A stretch of 14,718 bases of DNA from an uncultured Collinsella sp. (GTDB lineage Bacteria; Actinomycetota; Coriobacteriia; Coriobacteriales; Coriobacteriaceae): assembly GCA_900549065.1 (NCBI GenBank), contig URNC01000032.1, positions 1 to 14,718 on the forward strand, written 5' to 3'. How positions within the stretch are numbered: position 1 is the first letter of the stretch; every line of letters starts with the position of its first letter. This document shows positions 1-6,916 of this stretch, in pieces. The notes under the pieces were generated by a model, which was given only the letters and a program-made list of their open reading frames with translations, ran no database searches and was not told where the DNA came from. The position numbers were made by a program, and so were the translations under genes.

Positions 1-48
1 CGAGATGCAGCGTAGTCTCGTGGGCTCGGAGATGTGTATAAGAGACAG
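1..48 (+). other. Illumina Nextera adapter left on the contig end (not biological)
   Basis: Bases 30-48 are the 19-base Tn5 mosaic end AGATGTGTATAAGAGACAG. Bases 15-29 (GTCTCGTGGGCTCGG) are the Nextera Read 2 tail. Bases 1-6 (CGAGAT) match the end of the P7 primer, which leaves 7-14 (GCAGCGTA) as an 8-base i7 index. This is the exact order of a Nextera i7 adapter, so the stretch is library sequence that was not trimmed. An open frame from 34 would start with the adapter-encoded peptide MYKRQ, which must not be taken as a protein start. The window therefore begins at a contig edge. Confidence 0.98.
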
Positions 49-945
49 CTGCATGGCGTGCGGGGTTGGCGTCTGTTTTGCGCCCACACCTGGCGCGAGG
101 TCCTGCCGTTTGTGCTTTCGTGTTCCCGCGCCGTGATTGGCATGAGCTGGAAGGCCGGCGTGGCGGCGGAGCTCATCGGCATGGCGACGGGCACCGTGGG
201 CGAACGCATCTATCAGGCGAAGCTGCTCATCGAGACGGCTGACCTGCTGGCGTGGACCGTGCTGGTCGTTGCCGCCTCGTGGGCGTGCGAGCGTGTGCTG
301 GTGTGGCTGCTGCGGGTTTCGGGGCCCGTAGCGTGGCGCGCTGCCGTGCGGGCGCATGGGTGTGGTAGTCGCGGACGTGCGGGCGGCTCTGCTGGCGGCA
401 GGGCTGCTGCGGAGCTTGCGCTCGCCGTGGGCGACCGAGCGCCCTGGGCGCCGGCGCTCGATGGACTGGTACTTCGCGTTTCTGCTGGTGGGCGCACCTG
501 CGTGATGGGCGCTTCGGGCGTGGGCAAGTCGACGCTGCTTGCGCTGGCGGCGGGCGAGTGCGCGCCGTGCTCCATGGTGTTTCAGGATGTGCGCCTGGTA
601 GAGGGCGCCTCGGCTTTGGATAACGTGCTGGTGTGCGCCGACGCGCGCGTGGATGCCTCGAGTGCCGCAGCCCTGTTGCGCCTGCTGGTGCCGGGGGTCG
701 ATGTACATGCTCGTGTGGCCGAGCTCTCGGGCGGGCAGCGCCGTCGCGTCGAGATTGCCCGAGCCCTGCTGTGCCCAGGCGACGCGGTGATTCTGGACGA
801 GCCCTTTACCGGTCTAGACATCGCTGCGCGCGACGCATGCACCGAGGTCGTGCTCGACTTGCTCGACGGCCGTATGCTGTTGCTTGCCACGCACGATTCC
901 GCTGACGCTCGGGCCCTCAATATCTCGGACATCATCACGCTCTAA
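49..945 (+). CDS. ABC transporter permease-ATPase fusion, 5' partial (NitT/TauT-like)
   Basis: The 298 visible residues hold two parts of an importer in one chain. Residues about 1-95 resemble the end of a NitT/TauT/SsuC-type inner-membrane permease: a loop with MSWKAGVAAELIG, the EAA-type contact region, then a hydrophobic helix near residues 66-90. A Gly/Ala/Arg-rich linker follows. The ATPase then has Walker A GASGVGKST (about residue 154), a Q-loop VFQD, the signature LSGGQ (226), Walker B VILDEP with D250-E251, and the switch histidine in ATHD (282). Only about 15 residues separate Walker A from the Q-loop, where relatives usually have about 30-40, so the nucleotide domain is compact. 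The true start is missing because the contig begins here. The substrate cannot be told; relatives carry sulfonates, nitrate, thiamine precursors or other small solutes. The frame runs unbroken through both parts, so this is a fusion unless an assembly error joined two genes. Confidence 0.82.
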   Translation: MHGVRGWRLFCAHTWREVLPFVLSCSRAVIGMSWKAGVAAELIGMATGTVGERIYQAKLLIETADLLAWTVLVVAASWACERVLVWLLRVSGPVAWRAAVRAHGCGSRGRAGGSAGGRAAAELALAVGDRAPWAPALDGLVLRVSAGGRTCVMGASGVGKSTLLALAAGECAPCSMVFQDVRLVEGASALDNVLVCADARVDASSAAALLRLLVPGVDVHARVAELSGGQRRRVEIARALLCPGDAVILDEPFTGLDIAARDACTEVVLDLLDGRMLLLATHDSADARALNISDIITL

Positions 946-964
946 AGACTTACTCAGCAACAAA

Positions 965-988
965 TTGATCCGTTTTTTCTCCGTCCCC
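965..988 (-). repeat. Copy 1 of a dispersed GGGGACGGAG...CGGATCA sequence
   Basis: Read on the minus strand this begins GGGGACGGAG and ends CGGATCAA. Bases 12646-12668 on the plus strand read nearly the same, with a one-base length difference and a few changes in the purine-rich middle. Both copies are between genes. It belongs with the GGGAC-core intergenic sequences described elsewhere in this window. Confidence 0.6.
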
Positions 989-998
989 ATGGGGTCGG
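981..998. promoter_or_regulatory. 18-bp near-perfect palindrome
   Basis: CCGTCCCCATGGGGTCGG reads the same on both strands except for one central-arm T/T pair (984/995). It lies between the ABC gene stop and the phased AATAC repeats. It could be a protein-binding site or a chance dyad overlapping the dispersed repeat at 965-988. No -35/-10 pair with normal spacing is visible around it. Confidence 0.35.
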
Positions 999-1002
999 GT
1001 AT

Positions 1003-1047
1003 GGTATTCTATCTGCGGGGTAATACTTAGGAATACAAAGTAATACC
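1003..1047 (+). promoter_or_regulatory. Helically phased AATAC repeats, candidate operator of the downstream RHH gene
   Basis: AATAC occurs at 1022-1026, 1032-1036 and 1042-1046, an exact 10-base period, within TAATAC, GAATAC and TAATAC. An inverted copy, GGTATTC, sits at 1003-1009. Its GGTATT is the complement of AATACC at 1042-1047, and its GTATTC is the complement of GAATAC at 1031-1036. Ribbon-helix-helix proteins commonly bind short repeats spaced about one helical turn, and such a protein is encoded 114 bases downstream. That link is inference. Confidence 0.45.
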
Positions 1048-1160
1048 AACACCGTAGAACAAACTCCAGATGCGGGCCAATCGGGTTGCCTTCACAGCCC
1101 GTCGCCCAGCCGCGTGGCCCGCATCCATCCGCACCACCGTCGTTTCAAAAAGGAAGCGCC

Positions 1161-1364
1161 ATGGCAGAACACATGACCCCGGTTGTCGCGAAGGTCTTGC
1201 CCGAGGAAAAGGCGGCCTTCGCGGCGGCAACCCAGCTCGTGGGCACTACGCCGTCCAACGCCATCCGCATGTTCATCGCCGCCTTCAATCGCTGCGGCAC
1301 CTTTCCGTTCGACATTTCGCCCAACGGGGCCTTTGGCGCTGCGCCCGATTCTCATCAACAATGA
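1161..1364 (+). CDS. Orphan RelB/DinJ-like ribbon-helix-helix protein (antitoxin-like)
   Basis: The 67-residue product looks like a RelB/DinJ-type antitoxin. It has an N-terminal strand-like segment (TPVVAKVLPEEKAAF), a short helix, the turn VGTTPSNAIRMFIAAFNRCG typical of the second helix of these dimers, and the family-like ending TFPFDIS. DinJ has the same order, with PFDL near that point. Such proteins dimerise, bind DNA as ribbon-helix-helix folds and repress their own operon. The ATG at 1161 is chosen because AGGA at 1151-1154 sits 6 bases before it; the frame stays open upstream but has no ribosome site. The toxin-binding tail is short, and no toxin gene follows: the next gene is a membrane protease. 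It is either a solitary regulator or the remnant of a toxin-antitoxin pair. Confidence 0.7.
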   Translation: MAEHMTPVVAKVLPEEKAAFAAATQLVGTTPSNAIRMFIAAFNRCGTFPFDISPNGAFGAAPDSHQQ

Positions 1365-1377
1365 CTGTTCCAAACTG

Positions 1378-1435
1378 CCGGCACTTGGGGACGTTCCTTT
1401 TCTGCCGGCAGTTAAGGAACGTCCCTAAGTGCCGG
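1378..1435 (+). repeat. Large intergenic palindrome with GGGGACG core (element A)
   Basis: Arms 1378-1399 and 1414-1435 are complementary over 22 positions, with a single G/T pair (1387/1426). The 14-base loop contains the perfect palindrome CTGCCGGCAG at 1402-1411. The 5' arm carries CTTGGGGACGTTCC. The element starts 13 bases after the RHH stop and ends 5 bases before the ribosome site of the next gene. GTTTT follows the 3' arm, so it may end RHH transcription and could also affect translation of the protease. Confidence 0.85.
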
Positions 1436-1452
1436 GTTTTGAGGAGGTTGGC

Positions 1453-2364
1453 ATGCTCAATGCGATGATTTGGGCGCTTGCCTGTTTTGGTGTTGTTGCT
1501 GCCGATATTGCCCTGAGCATGGTTCTGTTTTCAGTTCTCGATGCCGTGTCGGTGCTGACGGGCTATCCGATCGACAATCTCGATATCCAATGGTTCCAGG
1601 CTGCCGCTCAGACGGCGTCATTTTTGATGGCGCTGCTGTGGTGGCGCTATCTGTGGCCCCGCTCCTTCATGGCGCGCCGGCAAGGCGAACGCCCACTCGG
1701 CGGGGGAGCAGGCGCGGCATGGAAGCGCATTGCCTGCGTTGTCGTGATCGGCCTATCCATGCAGGTGGTCATTAGCTACCTATGCGACGGCGTACTGTCG
1801 CTGCTGCCCGAGGTCGCGGCAGACTATAGCGAGCTCGTCGAGGAGACGGGCATGGGCGATACCAGCCTTCTTGCTGTCTTGACCACAGTGCTCGGCGCTC
1901 CGTTTTGCGAAGAGCTCCTGGTGCGCGGCATCATCTTTGAGTTTTCGCTGCGTGCGTTTAATCCACAGTGCCGTTCGTTCTGGAAGCGCCGGCGCCGCGC
2001 GAACGCGCAGGACGGCGCCATAGTGCCCTGGGCGGCCCCGAGTACCTGGGGCGTCGCCGCGGCAATCGTGCTGCAGGCGGCGGTCTTCGGCTTTATGCAC
2101 ATGAACTGGGTGCAGGGCTGCTATGCGGGCGCTGCCGGCCTCATTTTTGGTTGGGTACTCGTGACCACCGGAAAGCTCCGCTACACGATTCTGCTGCACT
2201 TTGCGTTTAATGCCGGGTCGTATCTCATGGGGCTGCTGTGGTTTGTGAGCACACCGCTCGACGTTGTGGTCACGGTTGGCATCGCCGGCTTTGTGCTGGT
2301 AGAGGCGATGCGCTCGCTGCACCACGCGTGTGGGATGGACGCAGCGAGCGCACCGCTGCCCTAG
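1453..2364 (+). CDS. CPBP family intramembrane metalloprotease
   Basis: The 303-residue polytopic membrane protein carries all three conserved motifs of the CPBP (CAAX protease / bacteriocin-processing, Abi) family: EELLVRG at E153-E154 with R158, FGFMH ending in H216, and HFAFN with H249 and N253. The paired glutamates and the histidines form the active site in the membrane-embedded core. Hydrophobic segments occur near residues 1-35, 50-65, 90-110, 135-150, 200-220, 225-245 and 265-285. The ATG at 1453 is preferred because GAGGAGG at 1441-1447 lies 5 bases upstream; an in-frame GTG at 1429 is inside the palindrome and has no ribosome site. The substrate is unknown. Family members mature peptides, protect against bacteriocins or regulate signalling, and no bacteriocin gene is visible nearby. 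The stop codon overlaps that of the convergent ygiQ gene. Confidence 0.9.
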   Translation: MLNAMIWALACFGVVAADIALSMVLFSVLDAVSVLTGYPIDNLDIQWFQAAAQTASFLMALLWWRYLWPRSFMARRQGERPLGGGAGAAWKRIACVVVIGLSMQVVISYLCDGVLSLLPEVAADYSELVEETGMGDTSLLAVLTTVLGAPFCEELLVRGIIFEFSLRAFNPQCRSFWKRRRRANAQDGAIVPWAAPSTWGVAAAIVLQAAVFGFMHMNWVQGCYAGAAGLIFGWVLVTTGKLRYTILLHFAFNAGSYLMGLLWFVSTPLDVVVTVGIAGFVLVEAMRSLHHACGMDAASAPLP

Positions 2365-4454
2365 TTGCGACGCCCGCCTCCGTTGGCGCCCTGTCGTCCC
2401 TGGGCCGCGCGGTTGCGGCCTGCGGTGTTCTGCGCACGCGACATGCCGCCGTGGCCCTTGCTGCCCTTCTTGCCGGTGCCGTGTCCGCCGCCGGCAGACG
2501 TCTCGCCCGGGCGCGGCGGCACGGGACGGATCAGGCAATGCTTGGTGTAGCCGATCAGGTCGCGACGGCCAGCCTTTTCCAGCGCCTCGCGTACCAGCTT
2601 GTAGTTCTCGGGCTTGCGATACTGGATGAGCGCACGCTGCATGGCCTTTTCGTGTGGGTCGCGCGCCACGTAGATCGGCTGCATGGTGCGCGGATCCACG
2701 CCAGTGTAGTACATGCAGGTCGACATGGTGGACGGCGTGGGGTAGAAGTCCTGCACCTGCTCGGGCATGTAGCCCATGTCGCGCACGGCTTCGGCAAGGT
2801 CCACGGCTTCCTTCATCGTCGAGCCGGGGTGGCTCGAGATCAGATACGGCACCACGTACTGCTTGAGTCCGTACACGCGGTTCAAGCGTTCAAATTTACG
2901 GCAGAATGCGTCGTAGACAGCTCGGCTCGGCTTGCCCATCACGGACAGTACCGCGTCGCTCACGTGCTCGGGCGCTACGCGCAGCTGGCCCGAGACATGG
3001 TGTTCCAGCAGCTCGCGTAAAAACTCGTCCGAGGCATCGGCCATGGTGTAGTCAAAACGGATGCCGCTGCGGACGAAGACCTTCTTGACGCCCGGCAGCT
3101 GGCGCAGGTCGCGCAACAGCTGCGTGTAGCCGCTCTCGTCGACTACCATGTTCTTGCACACGCTCGGCCACAGGCAGCGCTTGTTCTTGCACACGCCGTG
3201 CTTGAGCTGCTTGTCGCAGGCAGGGCGGCTAAAGTTGGCCGTCGGTCCGCCCACGTCATTGATGTAGCCCTTAAACTCGGGATCGCGCGTGAGCAGCTCG
3301 GCCTCGCGCATGATTGAATCGTGGCTGCGCATCTGCAGCACGCGCCCCTGGTGGAAGGTGAGGGCGCAAAATGAGCACTCACCAAAACAGCCACGGTTGG
3401 AGCTAATGGAAAACTTGATCTCGGCAAAGGCCGGCACGCCGCCCGCCGCGTCGTAGTCGGGATGCCAATCGCGTGCGTAGGGGAGCTCGGCCACCTCGTC
3501 CATCTCGTCGGTGGTGAGCGTCGTCGACGGCGGGTTTTGCACCACATAGACGTTGTTGGGGTAGGGCTCTACCAGACGATGCCCGGTGATGGGGTCCATA
3601 TTCTGCTGCTGCACGTTAAAGCTGCGGGCGTAGTTGAGCTTGTCGGCGGCAAGGTCGTCCCAGCTGGGCAGCAGGTCGTAGTCGTAGACCTCGTCGAGCG
3701 AACCCGTGCGGTAAACGGTGCCGTTGATATAGGTGATCTGATCGACAGGCAGCCCCGCGTCGAGTGCGTCGGCGATCTCGACGATTGCGTGCTCGCCCAT
3801 GCCGTAGATGAGGATGTCAGCGCCCGAGTCGAGCAGCACCGAGCGCTTGAGCTTGTCCTGCCAGTAGTCGTAGTGGGCCAGGCGGCGCAGGCTTGCCTCG
3901 ATGCCGCCGATAATGATGGGAGCGTCCTTAAACGTCTGACGGATGAGGTTGCCGTAGACCGTGACGGCACGGTTGGGGCGGTGACCTTCCTCGCCGCCGG
4001 GGGTATAGGCGTCGGTGTGGCGGCGGTGCTTGGTTACCGAATAGTGGTTGACCATGGAGTCCATGTTGCCGGCGCTGACGAGAAAGCCCAGGCGCGGCTC
4101 GCCGAGCACAGTGATGCTGGCGGGGTCGGTCCAGTCGGGTTGGCAGATGATGCCCACCTTGTAGCCGTGCGCGTCGAGGACGCGACTGATGATGGCCATG
4201 CCAAAGCTTGGGTGGTCCACGTAGGCGTCGCCGCAGATGTAGACGAAGTCGCACTGGTCCCAGCCTCGCGCGTCCATATCGGCGCGGCTGACGGGGAGGA
4301 ACTTGTCGCGGCCCGGACGCCAGGGGCGCGTGGGCGCTGCTGGGGTATGCGTGGTGTGCCCACCCTGCGCCTTACCGCCGCGCTTTTGCTGCTGGCCCTG
4401 TTTGCCCTGCTGTCCGCGTTGGCTGTTCTGAGCGTGCTGAGGCTTTTTTGCCAC
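2361..4454 (-). CDS. ygiQ: YgiQ family radical SAM protein
   Basis: The 697-residue protein has the YgiQ architecture. An N-terminal cobalamin-domain-like region begins FLPVSRADMDARGWDQCDF and includes the conserved GDAYVDHPSFG. A radical SAM core follows with CFGECSFC (C356, C360, C363) to hold the 4Fe-4S cluster that cleaves S-adenosylmethionine. A second cysteine group (C413, C422, C427, C433) sits in GVCKNKRCLWPSVC, and the end has the family's DUF3362-like region. The reaction is not established for the family. The start is taken as GTG at 4452-4454, with GGAGGG a few bases upstream; the frame is open further upstream but lacks family sequence and a ribosome site. Both ends carry low-complexity basic tails: about 45 Lys/Gln/Gly-rich residues at the start and about 45 Gly/Lys/Arg-rich residues at the end. 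These could contact nucleic acid, but that is a guess. Confidence 0.93.
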   Translation of the reverse strand: MAKKPQHAQNSQRGQQGKQGQQQKRGGKAQGGHTTHTPAAPTRPWRPGRDKFLPVSRADMDARGWDQCDFVYICGDAYVDHPSFGMAIISRVLDAHGYKVGIICQPDWTDPASITVLGEPRLGFLVSAGNMDSMVNHYSVTKHRRHTDAYTPGGEEGHRPNRAVTVYGNLIRQTFKDAPIIIGGIEASLRRLAHYDYWQDKLKRSVLLDSGADILIYGMGEHAIVEIADALDAGLPVDQITYINGTVYRTGSLDEVYDYDLLPSWDDLAADKLNYARSFNVQQQNMDPITGHRLVEPYPNNVYVVQNPPSTTLTTDEMDEVAELPYARDWHPDYDAAGGVPAFAEIKFSISSNRGCFGECSFCALTFHQGRVLQMRSHDSIMREAELLTRDPEFKGYINDVGGPTANFSRPACDKQLKHGVCKNKRCLWPSVCKNMVVDESGYTQLLRDLRQLPGVKKVFVRSGIRFDYTMADASDEFLRELLEHHVSGQLRVAPEHVSDAVLSVMGKPSRAVYDAFCRKFERLNRVYGLKQYVVPYLISSHPGSTMKEAVDLAEAVRDMGYMPEQVQDFYPTPSTMSTCMYYTGVDPRTMQPIYVARDPHEKAMQRALIQYRKPENYKLVREALEKAGRRDLIGYTKHCLIRPVPPRPGETSAGGGHGTGKKGSKGHGGMSRAQNTAGRNRAAQGRQGANGGGRRN

Positions 4455-4492
4455 GATCCCTCCCGGTGTCTGTATGCTGCACGTAATTGTAA

Positions 4493-4525
4493 CCAGTCTT
4501 TTTGGGACGGGGCTAAAAAGACTGG
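4493..4525. repeat. Intergenic palindrome with GGGACGGGG core (element B)
   Basis: CCAGTCTTTTT (4493-4503) and AAAAAGACTGG (4515-4525) are perfect 11-bp arms around the loop GGGACGGGGCT. It lies 39 bases upstream of the ygiQ start, in the divergent gap before the YoaK-family gene. The core TTTGGGACGGGG nearly matches that of element E at 11448-11478, although the outer arms of the two are unrelated. It may have a regulatory effect on ygiQ or be a passenger repeat. Confidence 0.8.
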
Positions 4526-4706
4526 GGGAGTACATGAGCTGGGGATCGGCGCGTCGATGCGGGGATCGTTTGTTTCCAGACTGTGTATCTGCGCGTTGGA
4601 GAACCCGTCTCGCGCGCACGCCATGTTGTCAATGGGTTACAGTATGAACGGCGGCTATGTTTCCGCCAACGCACGAGAGAGTCGTCAACAAGGAGGATGC
4701 ACGACG

Positions 4707-5423
4707 ATGCAGCGTGCCAAACAGATATCGGAGTCTATTGAGCTGGGCATCATCTTGGCGCTCGCCGGTGGCTTTATGGACGTGTATTCGTACATTGGGC
4801 GCGACCATGTTTTCGCCAACGCGCAGACAGGCAACATCCTGCTCGTGGGCGTGAGCATCTCGGAGGGCAACTGGGCACTTGCGGAGCGCTACTTCTTCCC
4901 TGTGGTGTCGTTTGCCGTGGGTATTATGCTTGCCGATCTGGTACACGAGCGGTTTGGCAGCGTGATCCACTGGCGTCAGGTGACGGTGTTCTTTGAAGCC
5001 GTCATCTTACTGGGCGTGAGCTTTATCCCGGGCGGCAATTTCAACCTGCTCGCCAACTGCCTCACCTCGTTTGCCTGCGGCATGCAGGTCGAGAGCTTCC
5101 GCAAGATCCACGGTCACGGCATCGCTACGACCATGTGCATCGGCAATTTGCGCAACGCGCTGCAAAACGTGGACGATTACATCATCACCCACAGGCGCGG
5201 CTTTTTGGAAAACGGCCTGCTGTACTTTGGCGTGATCTTTACCTTTGTGTTTGGCGCCGTGTTGGGCAACTGGTGTATTGAGCGCATGGGCCTGCACGCC
5301 ATCGTCGTGGCGAGCTTGCTGCTGTTTGTCGCGTTTGCCATCATGTTCATCGACCGCGAGCGCGACTTGCGCTTACGCTGGAAGGTTGCGGCCGAGGCTT
5401 GGAAAGAGGGCTGCCGAAAGTAA
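4707..5423 (+). CDS. YoaK family (DUF1275) membrane protein
   Basis: The 238-residue hydrophobic protein matches the YoaK/DUF1275 pattern. The N-terminal part has LALAGGFMDVYSYIGRDHVFANAQTGNIL, with the family's GG-x-D-x-Y and A-x-x-QTGN signatures. The middle has LTSFACGMQ and the G-x-A-TTMCIGNLRN stretch, and hydrophobic segments near the end lead to a basic tail. About six membrane segments are expected. Members are poorly characterised inner-membrane proteins, possibly transporters. The ATG at 4707 is chosen as the start of family homology; AGGAGG at 4691-4696 is 10 bases upstream, a rather long spacing. The frame is open far upstream only because it runs antisense to ygiQ. A hairpin with a T-run lies right after the stop, so it is probably a single-gene unit. 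Confidence 0.88.
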   Translation: MQRAKQISESIELGIILALAGGFMDVYSYIGRDHVFANAQTGNILLVGVSISEGNWALAERYFFPVVSFAVGIMLADLVHERFGSVIHWRQVTVFFEAVILLGVSFIPGGNFNLLANCLTSFACGMQVESFRKIHGHGIATTMCIGNLRNALQNVDDYIITHRRGFLENGLLYFGVIFTFVFGAVLGNWCIERMGLHAIVVASLLLFVAFAIMFIDRERDLRLRWKVAAEAWKEGCRK

Positions 5424-5428
5424 CCGAA

Positions 5429-5466
5429 TGCGGCAAAGGGGCTGTCCCTTTGCCGCAATATTTTTC
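5429..5466 (+). terminator. Hairpin terminator of the YoaK-family gene (element C)
   Basis: Arms 5429-5440 and 5446-5457 form a perfect 12-bp stem (TGCGGCAAAGGG and its complement) with loop GCTGT. ATATTTTT follows at 5459-5466, and the stem starts 5 bases after the stop codon. The layout is that of an intrinsic terminator. On the minus strand the centre reads GGGACAGCCCC, linking it to the other GGGAC-core palindromes. Confidence 0.85.
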
Positions 5467-5588
5467 ATCATCTGTTGAAACGCTTTAACACTTTTGACGT
5501 TCTCACGCGTTTTCTGTTTCAAAAGCGTTAGGATGGGACTCATAGCGTGGGGCGTAATGGATGCCCCGCACACGACGGGAGGCTATCA

Positions 5589-6755
5589 ATGGCTAATCGT
5601 TTCGTTCTCAATACCATCTCTTATCATGGTTCCGGCGCCATCAAGGAGATCCCCGGCGAGCTCCAGCGTCGCGGCTACAAGAAGATCTTCGTCTGCTCCG
5701 ACCCCGACCTGGTCAAGTTCGGCGTTACCGCTAAGGTGACCGACGAGCTCGACGCTGCCGGCATCGCTTGGAGCCTCTACTCCGAGATCAAGCCCAACCC
5801 CACTATCCAGAACGTCAAGGACGGCGTCGAGGCCTTCAAGGCCGCCGAGGCTGACGCTATCGTGACCATCGGTGGCGGCTCCTCCATGGACACCGCTAAG
5901 GCCATCGGCATTATTATCAACAACCCCGAGTTTGCCGATGTCCGCAGCCTCGAGGGCGTTGCTCCCACTAAGAACCACGCCGTGTTCACCATCGCCGTGC
6001 CGACGACCGCCGGTACCGCCGCTGAGGTGACCATCAACTACGTCATCACCGACCCCGAGAAGGTCCGCAAGTTCGTGTGCGTCGACACCAACGACGCCCC
6101 CGAGGTCGCCGTCGTCGACCCCGACATGATGGCTTCCATGCCCGCCGGCCTGACCGCTTCCACTGGCATGGACGCTCTGACCCACGCCATCGAGGGCTAC
6201 ACCACCAAGGGCGCTTGGGAGCTCTCCGACATGTTCCACTTTGAGGCTATCAAGCTGATCAGCGAGAACCTGCGCGACTCCGTCGCCGAGGCCAAGTCCG
6301 GCAAGCCCGGCTCCGGCCGCGAGGGCATGGCTCTTGGCCAGTATGTCGCTGGCATGGGCTTCTCCAACGTTGGCCTGGGCATCGACCACGCCATGGCTCA
6401 CACCCTGTCCGCTCACTACGACACCCCGCACGGCGTCGCTTGCGCCATGCTGCTGCCGATTGCCATGGAGTTCAACAAGCCGGTTTGCGCCGAGCTCCTG
6501 GCCAAGGTTGCCGTCGCCATGGGCGTTGACACCACGGGCATGAGCACCGACGAGGCCGCCGATGCTGCCATCGCCGCCGTCAAGCAGCTTTCCGCCGACG
6601 TGAACATCCCGCACGTCTGCGAGGCCATGAAGGCTGACGAGATCGAGGTCCTGGCCAAGGACGCCATGGCCGACGCCTGCTTCCCGGGCAACCCGCGCGA
6701 GGCGACGCTCGACGACGTCATCGAGCTCTTCAAGAAGATCTGCCCGGCTGCCTAG
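5589..6755 (+). CDS. fucO: Lactaldehyde reductase / iron-containing alcohol dehydrogenase FucO
   Basis: The 388-residue protein aligns from end to end with E. coli FucO as I recall it, including the start MANR, NNPEFADVRSLEG, PTTAGTAAEVTINYVITD, LGQYVAGMGFSNVGLG and the late GNPREATL. FucO reduces L-lactaldehyde to (S)-1,2-propanediol with NADH when fucose or rhamnose is fermented without oxygen, acting in the cytoplasm. The NAD-binding GGGSS is at G95-S99. The iron ligands correspond to D195, H199, H267 and H281. The start at 5589 has GGGAGG at 5577-5582, 6 bases away. Codons are strongly biased to GCC, GGC, AAC, AAG and CTC, more than in the neighbours, which suggests high expression. It is a single-gene unit with a strong terminator. 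No fucose or rhamnose isomerase, kinase or aldolase is in view, so broader alcohol dehydrogenase use is possible. Confidence 0.93.
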   Translation: MANRFVLNTISYHGSGAIKEIPGELQRRGYKKIFVCSDPDLVKFGVTAKVTDELDAAGIAWSLYSEIKPNPTIQNVKDGVEAFKAAEADAIVTIGGGSSMDTAKAIGIIINNPEFADVRSLEGVAPTKNHAVFTIAVPTTAGTAAEVTINYVITDPEKVRKFVCVDTNDAPEVAVVDPDMMASMPAGLTASTGMDALTHAIEGYTTKGAWELSDMFHFEAIKLISENLRDSVAEAKSGKPGSGREGMALGQYVAGMGFSNVGLGIDHAMAHTLSAHYDTPHGVACAMLLPIAMEFNKPVCAELLAKVAVAMGVDTTGMSTDEAADAAIAAVKQLSADVNIPHVCEAMKADEIEVLAKDAMADACFPGNPREATLDDVIELFKKICPAA

Positions 6756-6808
6756 CCTCGTTTGGTGTTCTTTCGCCTGTAGGCGTATGGTCTTTTGACT
6801 TGCCGCTG

Positions 6809-6840
6809 GCCCCGCCGCGCTACGCGCGGCGGGGCTTTTT
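6809..6840 (+). terminator. Strong intrinsic terminator after fucO
   Basis: A perfect 12-bp GC-rich stem (6809-6820 with 6824-6835) has a 3-base loop TAC and is followed by TTTTT at 6836-6840. It lies 53 bases after the fucO stop. Confidence 0.95.
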
Positions 6841-6916
6841 GTGCCTCGTCGATGCCCCGAGATGGGCAAAACCAAGGCATGCTGCCCGCTGCGGATAGGT
6901 GGTGCACTTCCCAGCG

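Noticed and set aside
34..48. ATG at 34 as the start of the ABC transporter gene
   Set aside because: It lies in the sequencing adapter; the gene is cut by the contig edge.
1086..1160. Upstream in-frame start for the RHH gene
   Set aside because: No ribosome site there and no family sequence, whereas AGGA precedes the ATG at 1161 at good spacing.
3462..4706. Long open frame running into the YoaK-family gene from upstream
   Set aside because: It is antisense to ygiQ; YoaK family homology begins at 4707 with AGGAGG upstream.
5586..6875. 429-codon open frame antisense to fucO
   Set aside because: Composition follows from fucO codon bias (Gly/Val/Asp/Leu/His rich), it has no recognisable domain, and it crosses the fucO terminator.
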